Shown here: positions 31,860-43,012 of the stretch, piece by piece
Numbering within the stretch: position 1 is the first letter of the stretch
How the letters are laid out: every line of letters starts with the position of its first letter
Source: Parnassius smintheus behrii
Taxonomy: Eukaryota > Arthropoda > Insecta > Lepidoptera > Papilionidae
Length of the DNA stretch: 64,000 bases
Reading direction: 5' to 3'
Assembly (NCBI GenBank): GCA_036936625.1
Contig: JAUPFT010000005.1
Span: 31,732,376 to 31,796,375, forward strand
Made by a program: the position numbers and the translations under genes
The notes under the pieces: generated by a model
Told to the model about the DNA's origin: nothing
Seen by the model: only the letters and a program-made list of their open reading frames with translations
Databases searched by the model: none

Positions 31860-32130
31860 TTACAAAGTCGACTCTTGCTGTTTCGCGGGCTACACCCAAC
31901 TCTTTGAGCCGATCTAATGGCACCCCGCGGACTATATTTAAGGGTTGTCGGACCCCGCTTTTGTGCTTCTCAATATTTACTCGCAAACGCATTACAGTAA
32001 CAATACTTACTTAGTTTTTTAAGTTTTCGTTGCAGCTTCCGTGTTATCGTTTTCAATAGCTTTGGAAATGTCGCTCGGGGCTTAATTATAGAGAGGCGTT
32101 GCGCAGCAGGTTGCTGTAACAGTGAGGTAC
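31860..32130. other. Single-copy GC-richer island with TATA-like motif
   Basis: An unrepeated stretch of higher GC content contains GACTATATTTAAGGG at about 31931, which resembles a TATA box, with GTCGGACCCCGC after it. There is no ORF downstream that would make it a promoter of a recognisable gene. It is recorded as a candidate regulatory or conserved non-coding region only. Confidence 0.25.
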
Positions 32131-32465
32131 GGCGACGAATAAAATCGTAATTGCTTTTTCGTCTATGGGCTCCATCGCGAGTATAACATAAAAAATGCTT
32201 TGTATAACGTCACCTTTGTTGCAAAAGCATTATGATTTAAAAAATTATAACTTAATCGTTTTTGTCTTTAAACCGAAAACAAAAGTTACAATAAGACCAT
32301 AACTGAAGTATCTTTTATTAGAAGATTGTAATTAGTGAACTTTACGTAAGAATAACGACATTATGCAATAACAATTACAAGTAAAAACAGTAATAAGTTG
32401 CACTGAAATTATATTTTTATGGAAACAATATAGACACTATGAAGTGCTTTTTATTTGTCAAAAAA

Positions 32466-32572
32466 TAGTGTTGACTGCGCGCATATGCAATGAGCCGAGG
32501 GACGAGCGTGGGTCCCCGACGGTGCTACCCGTCGCGCCGGAGCGGCTCACGCTGGGCCATTGCTATACACAG
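32466..32572. other. GC-rich island with nested inverted repeats
   Basis: Within about 90 bases, GCAATGAGCCG (32487-32497) faces CGGCTC and GCCATTGC further right, and CGACGG-TGCTAC-CCGTCG (around 32518-32535) forms an inner hairpin. The nesting suggests a structured element or a binding-site cluster. It is not repeated elsewhere in the window. Confidence 0.4.
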
Positions 32573-32682
32573 TTCTAATTGATACACTATAATACGTCAC
32601 GCCGCATAAAATTTTATTTTGGCCTTCAATATTTTTAGTACAATATTAAAATACTATTAATCATGATTGCGTTATTTTTGAC

Positions 32683-33010
32683 GGTCTGGTGGTTGTAGTA
32701 GTGCGACTACTGGTCATGAGGTCTGGGGTTGAAATCCCGGGTCGTGCCAAAAAATCAATTATTGAGTTTTTCCGTCAAGGAATTCACCCCCGTGCCTCGG
32801 AAAGCACGTAAAGCCGTTGGTCCTGCGCCTGGTCTCTCCGGTTGTGTCAGTTTACCATCCCATTGGATTATGAGAGTTAGGGAATCGAGAGTGCCCCTGT
32901 GTTTGTGCATAAACTTTAGCACTATAATCCGGTCCTGCGCCGATGGCCAGTCTCAGTTGAGGCTGGTCGCCGTGACTGAAATTTGGTCTGGAGGACATTA
33001 TTGTTGATTC
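32683..33010 (+). mobile_element. tRNA-derived SINE (fourth type), plus strand
   Basis: The head reads GGTGGTTGTAGTAGTGCGAC, then GGTCTGGGGTTGAAATCCCGGG (B box GGTTGAAATCC, one change from the consensus GGTTCRANNCC). It is followed by GCACGTAAAGCCGTTGGTCC, ATCCCATTGGATTATGAGAG, GCGCCGATGGCCAG and an end GGAGGACATTATTGTTG. I recognise this as a SINE type common in moths. The A box is weak. The 92-residue ORF crossing it is incidental. Confidence 0.65.
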
Positions 33011-34345
33011 AAACATTATTTAGGTAAGTAATATACAAATCTAAAGTTTTTAGTTTTAATAGATACGACGGACAATCGGTAGAGCAGTTGCAGAGCTTTT
33101 GCCGTTAGTCTGCGGAGCTGAGGAGGACGCAGTTGCTTGCAGTTGGAGTATATTATGCTTATGTGCAACCAGGTGACTCCTAAGTCGGTACTTTAATGAA
33201 AGTAGAAGTAGACAGTTTTGAGTTTCGCTTGGTTTCTGTTTTATTGAACTTCCATATTTCGCTGGTATGATTGACTTGATGAAAATAAAAGTAGCGAAAA
33301 CGTTTAGCATACGAGTATGCAGTATTGAAGTTTTTATTAGAAAACCAGTTCTTAAGTTTCAGGTATTATTATGCAAAGTATTTTGGATTTATGAATTATA
33401 AAAGATAACCATAGCTTAGCTTGAGCTTCCCGGTACAGATCGCTTGTGGAAATGCATTAATACTTTCTAATCGTTACCCTAAATACAGGTCTTCGAGCTC
33501 TTTCAACTTTTAACACTATCGATGAAGCCGAACAACAGAAAAATTTAGAGCTGCACTCCTCCAGGAGATTATGCAGTAGTACAAGTACCTAATTTACGTA
33601 TTGCAGTGTGTACACCAATCCTTCCTCTACCTTTTTTGCTGAACTATTTTTGAGTAAATTTATTATATTAATAATATTTCGTATATATTCTGAGAGTTTT
33701 TAGATGTGTTAATTAAAAGTAAATTTGGTTTATATTGTAACAAAATATTTGTAACTGTATATTTATGTGTAAATTAGACTTGATGGAAGCTTTTAAAGAA
33801 AGTGAGTAATCCTTTTAGTTTTATAAAAGCAAATATATTTCTTTTTGTGTGTTAAGGAAAAAAGATTAATATTTAACAATTTTAGAATTTAAAACAAAAG
33901 TATGTCAGAACTAAGTCTGTAGTAAATGCTGTAAAAGGGTAATGACTGTTATTTTATTTGCTATTTTGAGGTACGATTTGTCAATCCTTAGTTAATAAAT
34001 TAAAAGTTACAGTTGTATTCAACAAGTGGTAAAATTAAAATTTTGTACAAACGACTTCAATATAAATAAAATGCGAATATCATCAATGCATTCGAAGTCA
34101 ATTAAGTACACATTATTAAGGATAACTCAAAAACTACTATTCAGTTTTTATCAAATTTATATGGTACATTCAAAAGTTCACTCAGAAAAATATTCTGACA
34201 TATAAAGAAAACATACAGTCGAATTGAATAACTCCACCTTTTTGAAATCGGTTAAAAATAGATCGATTGTTTCACTTTTATATTCAGTCAAGTAATTCCT
34301 AATTTATTCGTTTGATAACTGATAACTTACATTTGAAAAAATACA
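33011..34345. other. No recognisable gene
   Basis: Largely AT-rich. An 84-residue ORF on the minus strand at 33056-33310 has a Ser/Ala-rich end and no family resemblance. Confidence 0.4.
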
Positions 34346-34508
34346 TAGATAATTGATAGAATCAAGCGTTACTTTGCGGAAATCCATTATAATAAAGATA
34401 TTAATAGTTACTTTGCGACCATCATAAAACTCTTCAAACTACATAGGTAAGACACATCATTTTATTTAATTGACCGGATGGTTGCAAAGTAACTATTAAA
34501 TCTTTATT
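34346..34508. mobile_element. Hairpin repeat with 32-bp inverted arms; relatives at 43.9 and 54.7 kb
   Basis: 34391-34423 (with AATAGTTACTTTGCGACCATC) and 34477-34508 (GATGGTTGCAAAGTAACTATT) are inverted copies with about three differences. They flank a loop containing GGTAAGACACATCAT. The preceding GCGTTACTTTGCGGAAATCC recurs inverted at 43887-43908 and direct at 54724-54743, and GGTAAGACACATCA recurs in both. This is a small dispersed family with GTTACTTTGC-type inverted ends. The superfamily is unknown. Confidence 0.5.
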
Positions 34509-35100
34509 AAAATACATAGATATAATAATATAATACCAATACAGTGATGTTTGCCGTGTACTAACGACGTAAGATATGATATAACCATAATTTCTTGTAG
34601 CAGCAGTCCACTGTCAACATTTCCAATTCAGCGGTGGTCTGCTATAGGCTGACTTGGACAGTACTAATACCAGTCCCTTGAAATTATTAATAAAAACAAT
34701 TTTAACGAATTTACGGGTATGAAGATACGTTTATATGTCGCGTATTAAGTATAGATGTTTAGTAAAACTTTGTAAGCAATTTTCAATCCGAAAAAAGAAA
34801 CTATCAAAATACTTTCATTGTTTTACTATACGCTATACTATACAAATACTAAGTTTCTATTATATAGTTAGGTACTAATATAATTATGTTTAGGGAGATA
34901 AATATAAAGTAGACATTGAATGATTTTTTTTTCTTTACAATTTTCATCTCATTAGGATGCATAAAATATTAAATGCTCATAAGTAATTAATAAACGTAAA
35001 TAAGATAAGAAAAATAAAATACGGAATATATTATGCAATAAAATATTGTTAAACAAATAGATAAAACCCAAATAAACCGGAAGAGGAGACCAAACGATTT
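34509..35100. other. AT-rich; trace of LINE 3' end
   Basis: AGCAGTCCACTGTCAAC...GGTCTGCTATAGGCTGA at 34605-34652 resembles the RTE-like 3' end in decayed form. Otherwise no content was recognised. Confidence 0.35.
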
Positions 35101-35109
35101 TTTTTTTCA

Positions 35110-35400
35110 TTCGGAGTTTGGGGAATGGGGACAAAATCGCCGGACGATGCGGGCGATATTGAGGAGGACGTCGCAGTCACTTCCAGATGACCACTGAGGC
35201 TAAGATTAACCCGTTGGCAGAAGCGACTTTAGAGATAATTTCGGTTAGCATCGGTCACCTCCTGAACCAGTTCTAGATATTTTATCTTCTCATCTATTTT
35301 CGCTTTAACTAGGTTTTCGTAATCCCACGTTTGTAATAAATACTAAGCCATACGGAATGATAATGTTGACCGAAGGTATCCTACACTGCGCCCAGTCTAT
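35110..35400 (-). pseudogene. Probable LINE polymerase C-terminal remnant
   Basis: On the minus strand, across frame breaks, one reads DYENLVKAKIDEKIKYLELV and then SANGLILASVV. This resembles the NLVKAE..K..KYLDL..E and SxNGLI blocks found after the RT domain in a lepidopteran LINE family. Stops and frameshifts are frequent. The assignment is tentative. Confidence 0.4.
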
Positions 35401-35424
35401 TATCGTATCCTCCAGTATATTATA

Positions 35425-35585
35425 ATGACGGCCTAAGAATATACCCCAGATGCCGTGAAAGTCATAAGCGGCAATAGTGGGAAACTTCAACAGGTGATGG
35501 GAAGGAGCATCTTTCTGAAAAACAATAAAAATACTTTGGCGGCCAACCTGACTGCCAAGCGATGAAATGATTGATGGATACATTT
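35425..35585 (+). repeat. RTE-like LINE 3' UTR remnant, plus strand
   Basis: TACCCCAGATGCCGTGAAAGTC, AACAGGTGATGGGAAGGAGC and GGCGGCCAACCTGACTGCC follow the same order as the copies at 48610 and 50195. A 92-residue ORF on the opposite strand (35305-35583) is antisense to this repeat and is not a gene. Confidence 0.5.
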
Positions 35586-35998
35586 TGATTAATAGCTTTA
35601 GATTTTGAGAGATTGTGGCCTATGTAAATTTTAGGACATTTTGTTCAGAATCATCTTTTTATATAATATTTTTTACAAAATATCATTAGTTTAGCGTCTA
35701 TGCGATTATTAAAATGTTATGCGACAGCGTGCCATGTTCCCCCGTCCTGTCGACAATAGGCAAGTGCATTCATTGGCCCTGGGCCAAATATCTGCAGAAT
35801 GCGTGTAATTATTTATTTGCCCTTCGAACCCTCACTGTGCCTACTATAGCGCTTGAATAGCCAAACAAATAAATGCAAAGAGAACAATGAAATAACTGTA
35901 AAGAATTCATACAATTTGCGCAAATAATTCCATTTTTATTCAACAAAAATATTGATATTTTCTTATCTCATACCAGTTATTTATAAATCAATGATTAC
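35586..35998. other. No recognisable gene
   Basis: No content beyond AT-rich sequence was recognised. Confidence 0.4.
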
Positions 35999-36009
35999 TT
36001 TGAAGTAGT

Positions 36010-36110
36010 ATCATCATCATCATCATCATCATCATTGCAGTCCTTGACAAGTCCACTGTTGGACATAGGTCTTCTCCGGGGAATGCCACAAATTGTTCTT
36101 TCCGTACATA
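36010..36110 (-). repeat. RTE/SINE-type 3' end with (ATC)n, minus sense
   Basis: A run of eight ATC triplets, TTGCAGTCCTTGAC and GTCCACTGTTGGACATAGG followed by TCTCCGGGGAATGCCAC. In the sense orientation it ends in (GAT)n. It is the same kind of end as at 59800-59905. Confidence 0.6.
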
Positions 36111-36605
36111 TACAAAATTTTGTCTTATGGTACTTAGGTGATGATGTAAACATCTGAATGAAGAAAAAACGTTAGCATTTCACAATGTAGGTAAAATGCT
36201 ATGCCTTTTGTGTTTTAATGAATAAAAGAGCTTTAAAAGTATCGTTTTCCAGCCGACCTTTATAAATAAAAATGCACAATAGCATCTGACAAAGCTGGAG
36301 ACAAATATCTCGCACTACGTCGCTACTATTTTGACATTTTAATTTCACCCTTGCTCGAAATCCTCTTTGAATGCGATGGGGGCGCGACTTGCAAACGCTT
36401 TGGATACTCGTATCACGGTTTCAGTCAAACTTGATTGACGTTTATCGTTCGGATTAAAATGCATTTAAATCTAATTTTAAATCGAACATTTTTTTAACAA
36501 ACACGTTTTTACGTTTGTAAAACACAGCGAGTACTTACTTAGTATTCCAAAAAATACTATACCGTTACCATTAAAACCTGTTAGAGTCCACCATAGATTA
36601 CTGTA
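36111..36605. other. Single-copy sequence, a GC-richer part at 36290-36450
   Basis: Words such as GATGGGGGCGCGACTTGC stand out. No ORF, no repeat. Function unknown. Confidence 0.3.
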
Positions 36606-36609
36606 TTTA

Positions 36610-36665
36610 TACTAGAGAGAGTCCACTGCTGAACATAGGCCTCCCCCATAGGTTACCATAGTTGC
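36610..36665 (-). repeat. Short RTE/SINE-type 3' end fragment
   Basis: GAGTCCACTGCTGAACATAGGCCTCCCCCATAGG matches the conserved 3'-terminal piece of the same family as 36010-36110. Confidence 0.55.
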
Positions 36666-36761
36666 CACGTTTACTTTTTTAATTTATTGCAATCTCGAAA
36701 GTAACGAATTTGCCAATGTCAAGTATTCTTTCTTTTTTTTTTTGGTAATGGAGTTGTACGA

Positions 36762-37181
36762 TTGTATTTTTGCCAGTATAGTAATAAGAAATTATCCCTA
36801 CTTCACAATACGTTGATGCGTCACATTTGGAAGTTTTTGGGAGATATTAACGGCAGCGTGAGCCAGCAAACAGTGGATGACGATAGTATCTCAATGCAAA
36901 AGACGCATTATCTTGAGGTTCAGTTCACCATGGGATCACTAAACTTGTTTCCCTTTCCGTCTATAGTAGGTAAATATGCGCAAACCTTTAATTCACAACA
37001 TAGCACCACTTTTACATATCAAAATCTACTTCAAACCATTAATAAAACAATACGACGCCACGGTCAAGTAGGTACCTCTTCTATTTTAACTTTTGATGGA
37101 TTAGATCGATTTAAATTTTTTTTTTATTATTTTTTAATTGTTATACTTGTTGCGTTTAAAGGTTGTAATTACAAATTATGA
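36762..37181 (+). other. 139-residue ORF of unknown nature
   Basis: This is the longest ORF outside recognised elements. The protein begins MYFCQYSNKKLSLL, is unremarkable in composition and ends in a Phe/Tyr-rich hydrophobic stretch encoded by T runs. I see no domain or repeat. At this AT content an open frame of this length can occur by chance. It might alternatively contain an exon. I do not call it a gene. Confidence 0.2.
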
Positions 37182-38045
37182 CGTACTTATGTTTATAAAG
37201 TAATACAGTAATTACAACGTAATATCCGGATTATAACTTTTTATAATTAGTAGTACCCGACAAGCAACGGCAACGACGTACTAGGTACTCGTATTATAAA
37301 TATACAGATTCAAAATTTACTTTTTGATCTGGATCTCTTTACAAACTCATTTCGGAACAGGACAGGCGTATCCGTTGTAATTTGCGCAGGAACGTAACAA
37401 TGGGTTCGATTTATGGGATTGGACGCCATTTATGTGAGGTTCTCGATTAGAGGTAATTTGTGTCAATCACAACCGGCATTGTATCGACCACGTCCGCCTC
37501 CGCTTTCGGCCATTTGCCTTAATTAAAAAGTGAGCCCTCGTTTCGTTTACAAAAGTCAATTGCAGGATTAATATTTGACGTGAGTACAACGGTCTAGAAA
37601 ACACTTTTGTTCCTTTTGTGAGCACGTCTATTTTCGTCGATACGTGAATTTAATAAAAAAAATTAATTTATTATAAATTTTAAGTCTGTTCTTCGGATCT
37701 ATCGGTCGGTAATAAAAAAAAAAACAGAGAAAAGACACAAATCGGTTTAATATTCTTGTGCTTAAAGTATTAAGCTTTCTATTGCTGAAAATATGTTTTT
37801 CAATTTATATATTTATTTATATTCATTTCATATTACGATAACGATAAAAATGTGAGACGGTATGTGGCGATTACCTGCCGGAGTTCATCCCTAAATTGCC
37901 CCAAATAAGAAATTAGTCTATTAACGTATACAAACATTATTAATTCTGTACTATATTATAACTCGAACATCAATTAGACAAATAAAATGATCATTAAAAA
38001 TATTTTCAGACACTTCACAAAATTCAACATCATGAATATTCTTCT
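37182..38045. other. No gene; single-copy GC-richer island at 37340-37650
   Basis: The island contains GGACGCCATTTATGTGAGG, ACCACGTCCGCCTCCGC and CCTTAATTAAAAAGTG. It is not repeated in the window and has no useful ORF. It is a candidate conserved non-coding stretch, unproven. Confidence 0.25.
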
Positions 38046-38047
38046 TG

Positions 38048-38183
38048 CAGACATTCCTGAAGAGTGAAAACACATCTGCATTTTACTTCTTAAATGAATA
38101 TAGATGTAGGTTTCCATTGGCTACAGCACCCGCTTACTATCGGGTGAACTCTGTTCTCGTTTGTCACATTTACTATGCATATA
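38048..38183 (+). mobile_element. Family A fragment (3' half), plus strand
   Basis: GTGAAAACACATCTGCATTTT, TAGATGTAGGTTTCCATTGG and TCGGGTGAACTCTGTTCTCG are the 3' half of family A with moderate divergence. Confidence 0.65.
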
Positions 38184-38918
38184 AAGAGCATGCAGCCATG
38201 CATTAAATAGACCATTACAACGATAATAATATCATGTACTCTCGTGTATATCAAAAATGTTGTTCTTGTTTGCCTGATAATAGCATATGTAATTATTCAC
38301 GATAATTAAATAACATCAGTCTGATTGAAAATTAAAACATATTAGTTTTATTTTACAACGAAGTAAACTCGTTTTAACTTTCGTCTTACGCTGTTCAGAT
38401 TTTGAATACAATTCAAAATATGTATATAAGCAGCATAATAAAATAAGTAGCATCGCGATATTCATGAGTTGTGCGTAACATGCTCATTTATTCAATAATA
38501 ACTTATTTTACCGTCTCCATAAAACCAATTTCATGTCTAAATTTGTTTGCATTTTAGATTTGCACAATTCTTCACTGGTGATGACCATACAATGCTGTGT
38601 TCATCTATATCCTTCTCTAGCACAGTGAAATAAAGCTTTGCGAAAAGGAGATAACAACAAAACTAAAAGGGTGGTCACGTGGGGCATTGCAACCCTTTCA
38701 TTTCGCCTGTGACTGGTAAACGGTAATTTGATTTCACGCGTGTTTGATGATTAATGCCGATGCGTTATCGCTCCATATTTTACCGATTTTGTCCAATAAT
38801 ATTTTCCCCTAGCACGATAATTCAACACAATCCCAAATTTAAACAAAAGTTACTGTGAGAAAACTAAAGCCGAGTGGAAACGTTACAAGCTATTTTTATT
38901 CGTTTTAAAATGATAATG
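38184..38918. other. No recognisable gene
   Basis: AT-rich. At 38640-38790 a single-copy GC-richer stretch includes GTGGTCACGTGGGGC (an E-box CACGTG), of unknown meaning. Confidence 0.35.
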
Positions 38919-39218
38919 TTTTTTTTTATAGGATAGGGTGACAAACGAGCACACAGTCCACCTGATTGTAAGTGTTTGCTGTGGCCTATAGACATCTACT
39001 CTATCCTCGATTACGAATCAAAATGCAAACGCGTTGTCACTCGTGAGGACTAGGATGGAATGCCTCATTTCCAATAAATGTGGTTCTCTACACTCACTAT
39101 ACGAAACACAGCAGCATTAAGCTACACGCGTATTCTGTGAGAGCGTGGTTCTTCCCAGGTCGAGCCGGTCCAATCGTATTACAACTATACTACTAACTGC
39201 AGCATGGCTCTACCACGT
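38919..39218 (-). mobile_element. Family A SINE-like element, minus strand
   Basis: A nearly full copy. TTTTTTTTATAGGATAGGG is at the left end and CATGGCTCTACCACGT at the right. A short deletion removes part of the AAAAAGGGTCTCCGG core. Confidence 0.78.
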
Positions 39219-39984
39219 CTTAAATATAATGTTGCATTATAAAGACTTTTGGTTGTTAGTGCTTATTAAGTTGTAATCAAACCTTTATTGTTTTATTATT
39301 TTTACTTCTTCTTTAGCTCGCAAAAGTTAAGTGACGAAGATATAGAGTTCCCTTCTGTTATAGGGGGAAGTTTGGAATCGTTTGGAATCTGAGTAAGTAA
39401 AGAAGTAAAGAAGAAAATACCGCTGTTTTGTGATCGTTAGTCCGAAAAAGTAAAATTAAACTTTAAATAAAAAGTGAAATTCGACTTAAAATATGTATTA
39501 TATTGAAAAATTAAAGCCTCGACTACAAAAGCTAGTTATTAAGTAGAAAATATTTTTAAAAGTTTATTTTTGTCTTTTTGGGTGGACTTAGGCAAATATT
39601 ACTCGTTCAAGGTATCTAAAATGTCGTTCAAATAATTACATTAAAACCTTCATATCATATTTTTCACCCATTGGAATTTTTCGTCAAATTTATAACGGAC
39701 TGCCCCTAAAGTAAATCAACTTTAAATCGCTTCAGTCGTTTCCGAGGTCGGTGAACAGTCTTAAAAACATAATAATTACAAAAATATTTATTTGCTGAAC
39801 ACTGGTAAATACAGGAGTATTACAAGGACTCTCAAAAAATATACAATGAATAAAATAATTAAGGCAATACAACTTAGAATGTCAATTAACTATATACATA
39901 TATGCATGTCAGAGACTCATTTGAAGTGGTACATTTACTATAAATATAATCGTAATAGCGAAATGCTCCTAATCACTAAAGTCA
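39219..39984. other. AT-rich, no recognisable content
   Basis: No repeat family or ORF of note was seen. Confidence 0.4.
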
Positions 39985-40175
39985 GAGTTTTTATCTAAAG
40001 CCTTCAAAATTTATCATTCAGAAAGTCAGTTATGTTGTAATAACATTTCCATATCAAGAAATCCTTCAGCCGTTTTTCAAAGAGAGTCAGATTTAGGTTC
40101 CTAATTTCTTTTGGTATTTTATAAAATATTACGGGCCCATGCAAAATATACGAGCATTGCATGCAGAACCTCTTC
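39985..40175 (-). pseudogene. LINE polymerase extreme C-terminus remnant
   Basis: The minus strand reads, with a small number of changes of frame, IFYKIPKE, RNLNLTLFEKRLKDFLI and KCYYNITDFLNDKF. This corresponds to the LP..I..L....FK..LK..L...AYYSVNEFL end of several insect LINE proteins. The clade is not determined. Confidence 0.5.
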
Positions 40176-40353
40176 TTTTTTGATGATTACTTGGAAATTT
40201 GTAACAAAATATGGTTTAAATTAACCACAAGGCCATTATAGTGACCAAGAGAGTTGCTAACTTTGTTCGGGCATTGTCAGCCTGGAAATTTTAACGTCGG
40301 CCCGCCCTATTCTTAGGCCTTCCTCATCACCTATACTTGGGGCCATAAAAAGG

Positions 40354-40440
40354 GTGGAGAATAAGGGATGAAGTTTTAATGAACCTAAAGTTTTAATGAA
40401 TCTAACTAGGTTCATTAAAACTTCATCCCTTATTCTCCAC
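40354..40440. repeat. Perfect 33-bp palindrome with 21-base loop
   Basis: 40354-40386 (beginning GTGGAGAATAAGGGATG) is the exact reverse complement of 40408-40440. The loop (40387-40407) repeats AAGTTTTAATGAA from the arm. No mismatch has accumulated, so the hairpin is either young or maintained. No ORF is linked to it. Confidence 0.85.
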
Positions 40441-40560
40441 TCTTTCTTAGGACAAAATTCTAGATGTTACCTTTAACATGTGCTATTTTCCGTAGACTAC
40501 TACAAGGGTTGAAATTATTAAACTTTCGGTATAAAGTAAGCACCTTATACCAGTGCTTAC

Positions 40561-40862
40561 TTTTTATATATAATATGGGTGACAAACGAGTACACAGGCC
40601 ACCTGATGGTAAGTGGATGCTGTAGCTGGTTGACATCTACATCTATCCGCGATTAAGAATCAAAATGCAGATGCGTTGCCATCTCTACGGACTAAGATGG
40701 AACGCCTCATTTCCAGTAAAAAGTGTCCCCGGTTCTATACACTCATCACACGAAATACAGCAGCACTAAGCTGCTATTTTACGCTGATATTCTGTGGGAG
40801 CGTCGTCCTTCCCCGGTCGAGCCAACCACTTCGTGCTACAACCAAATATAGCTGCAGCATAT
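40561..40862 (-). mobile_element. Family A SINE-like element, minus strand
   Basis: A full-length copy with moderate substitutions. The left end is ATATGGGTGACAAACGAG and the right end ACAACCAAATATAGCTGCAGC. Confidence 0.77.
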
Positions 40863-41574
40863 CTATCTACCAATTTTTTTATTTACTTGGTTATTAAAAT
40901 CATTTCAGATGTTATGTCATGTTCAAAAGCCTTTACTGGAGCACATCTAAAAGATCTTGTAATTGCATCTGTCGATTATACTGACAGAGCTAGGGTTTAC
41001 AACTGTATATTATTGAAAGAAATATAGTGTTCAAATATATAGTTCCTAACATGAAAATATAGTACTCGTATTCTACGAAAGAAAGAAAAAAATTGAAAGT
41101 GTTCATGTTTTTTCTTATCTATCTACATATGCAAGAAAATATGCCTAGTTCATTTATTATATATTTTGTCAGGCTCAAATTATAGTATTTTGCATACTAA
41201 TATTTATTTTCGTAACACCTACTTAAAATATAGTACAATACTATGATATACATAGAGAATGTTTGGAAACCCTGAGCAAAGTACTGCTCAATGGCATATC
41301 CAAATGATGTAGTTTTGTGCTTTCTGGAAATGTTAAAGAACTACAGTAGTCATACTTCTGATGTTACTTTCAATTTTCGGCAATGAAATTCAAACACACA
41401 AAATCCCAATATTTCAGTCTGTTCAAAGAAGTAGGCACTAAAAAGATCGTGGAGCGACTCCACACATGTGCGGAAGTAATTTTAAAGACAGACTTGATGT
41501 AGCAGCGGATTAAGAGTAATAAGTATAATAAGTAAGCGTGTCAGTGTCAGACTTTTGAAAAATAAAACATTTTT
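40863..41574. other. No recognisable gene
   Basis: AT-rich sequence with no family resemblance. Confidence 0.4.
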
Positions 41575-41870
41575 TTTTAATAGAAGAGGGTGCAAACGAG
41601 CACAGGCCTCATCTGATGATAAGTGACCACCACCGCCCATGAATAACTGCAAAACCAGAGGAATCGCAGGTGCGTTGCCAGCCTTTTAGATAGGAGGTAG
41701 CTCCTTTCTTGAAGGAGGAATAGGAGGTAGTCCTATCGGCACGGAAAGATTGCCGGTGGTAAACAATTCCACGGATGGGTTGGGAGAAAGAAAACTCCTA
41801 GTAAAATGTACATTGGTGGATCGCCAAGCATCCAGATGGTGTGGATGGTATCGTAATTTTTGACGAACGT
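41575..41870 (-). pseudogene. CR1-like LINE 3' end (second copy), minus strand
   Basis: Read on the minus strand this gives YHPHHLDAWRSTN near 41815-41855, then a broken coding end, then a 3' UTR with ATGGGCGGTGGTGGTCACTT and GCTCGTTTGCACCCTCTTC plus a TATTAAAAAA-type tail at the left end (41577). It corresponds to 27850-28097 with opposite orientation. It is 5'-truncated. Confidence 0.72.
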
Positions 41871-41980
41871 GCGAGGCCGATCCTGCTACTTGTAAAATTT
41901 CAGGCAGTGTCCCGGCATGAAATACTGTCCCGCTTTGTTGAGCACGCCAACCTTTTTAGACTTCAATTGGCTAGAGAAGT

Positions 41981-42303
41981 TTTTTTTTTAATAGGATAGG
42001 GTGACAAACGAGCACACAGTCCACCTGATGGTAAGTAGTTGCTGTGGCCCATAGACATCTACATCTATCCTCGATTACGAATCAAAATGCAGGTGCGTTG
42101 TCACCCATGAGGACTAAGTTGGAATGCCTCGTTTCCAGTAAAAAGGGTCTCCGGTTCTCTACACTCACCATACGAAATACAGCAGCATTAAGCTACTATT
42201 TCACGCTGGTAATCTGTGAAAGCGTGGTCCTTCCCCGTTCGAGCCGACACATTCGTGCTACAACTATACTACTATAATATAACTGCAGCATGGCTCTACC
42301 ACG
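41981..42303 (-). mobile_element. Family A SINE-like element, full-length, minus strand
   Basis: The copy runs from TTTTTTTTTAATAGGATAGGG at the left to GCATGGCTCTACCACG at the right and is among the least changed. It lies about 110 bases from the CR1-like LINE end, in the same orientation, which makes their shared 3' ends easy to compare. Confidence 0.82.
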
Positions 42304-42349
42304 TAAGCCTGCCATCGCTAAAGAAACGATGGCAGACTTAGTGCTCTAT

Positions 42350-42425
42350 ACATACTCCTCTCAGAAATGAGATAAGGTTTCTGCACAGCGGTGGGATGTA
42401 TGTAGGCTCTAACTTTATTTACTTT
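42350..42425 (+). mobile_element. Family B SINE 3'-end fragment, plus strand
   Basis: CCTCTCAGAAATGAGATAAGG and GGTGGGATGTATGTAGGC, then TCTAACTTTATTTAC, match the last ~75 bases of family B. Confidence 0.6.
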
Positions 42426-43012
42426 TCTTTGCAAATAAACAACATACTTACTAGATAATTACTTAAGGAATGGTATTATACACAGGACATTTATTAGACA
42501 TTATTTTTGGTGCAACCAGATATAATTGTGCATTCCCGATTGATGCGAGAGTGTATTGTCGCGGTTCTAACAGTTCAAGCAGTTTGTTCTCCGTGAACTT
42601 GATTTTATAGCAAAGGTGCTTCATCGCTTTATCTTACAGTCCATAAAAATGGATGATAAGCAAGCTTTCAGTCTGCTGCGCTTGTCCATTGCCAGTTCAA
42701 GGACTTCATACCGTTGCAGTCTGCTTTCGACTGCTGAACATAGGCCTCCCCATAAATTGCCTCATATTGGTATTGGTCATAGTGAGCACGCTTGGCTAGA
42801 GTGTTGGCAGCCGCAGCTTTTTGTTTTTATTCGATATTATAAAGACGCTGCTGCCATCTCCTGATTTATTTCCCTCGGTCGCGGTGCATATTCTTAGTGT
42901 AGTGGATATTCTTACACCGCCACTATACGGCAATGTCATCATAGTCATAATATTAATTAGAAGTTTAGTGAACCAAACATTTTCATGAATTATTTTTAAT
43001 TGATTTGTATTT
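42426..43012. other. No gene; short RTE/SINE-type 3' end at 42730-42790
   Basis: GCTGAACATAGGCCTCCCCATAAATTGCC is the minus-sense 3' end seen also at 36620. Otherwise mixed sequence. Confidence 0.45.

Noticed and set aside
35305..35583. ORF with YDFHGIWG, resembling a glycoside hydrolase 18 (chitinase) motif
   Set aside because: The ORF is antisense to an RTE-like LINE 3' UTR segment that recurs at 43.4, 48.6 and 50.2 kb, and the similarity does not extend to the catalytic DxxDxDxE motif.
36762..37181. 139-residue ORF as a host gene
   Set aside because: No domain, no supporting context, partly low-complexity end; consistent with a chance frame in AT-rich DNA.
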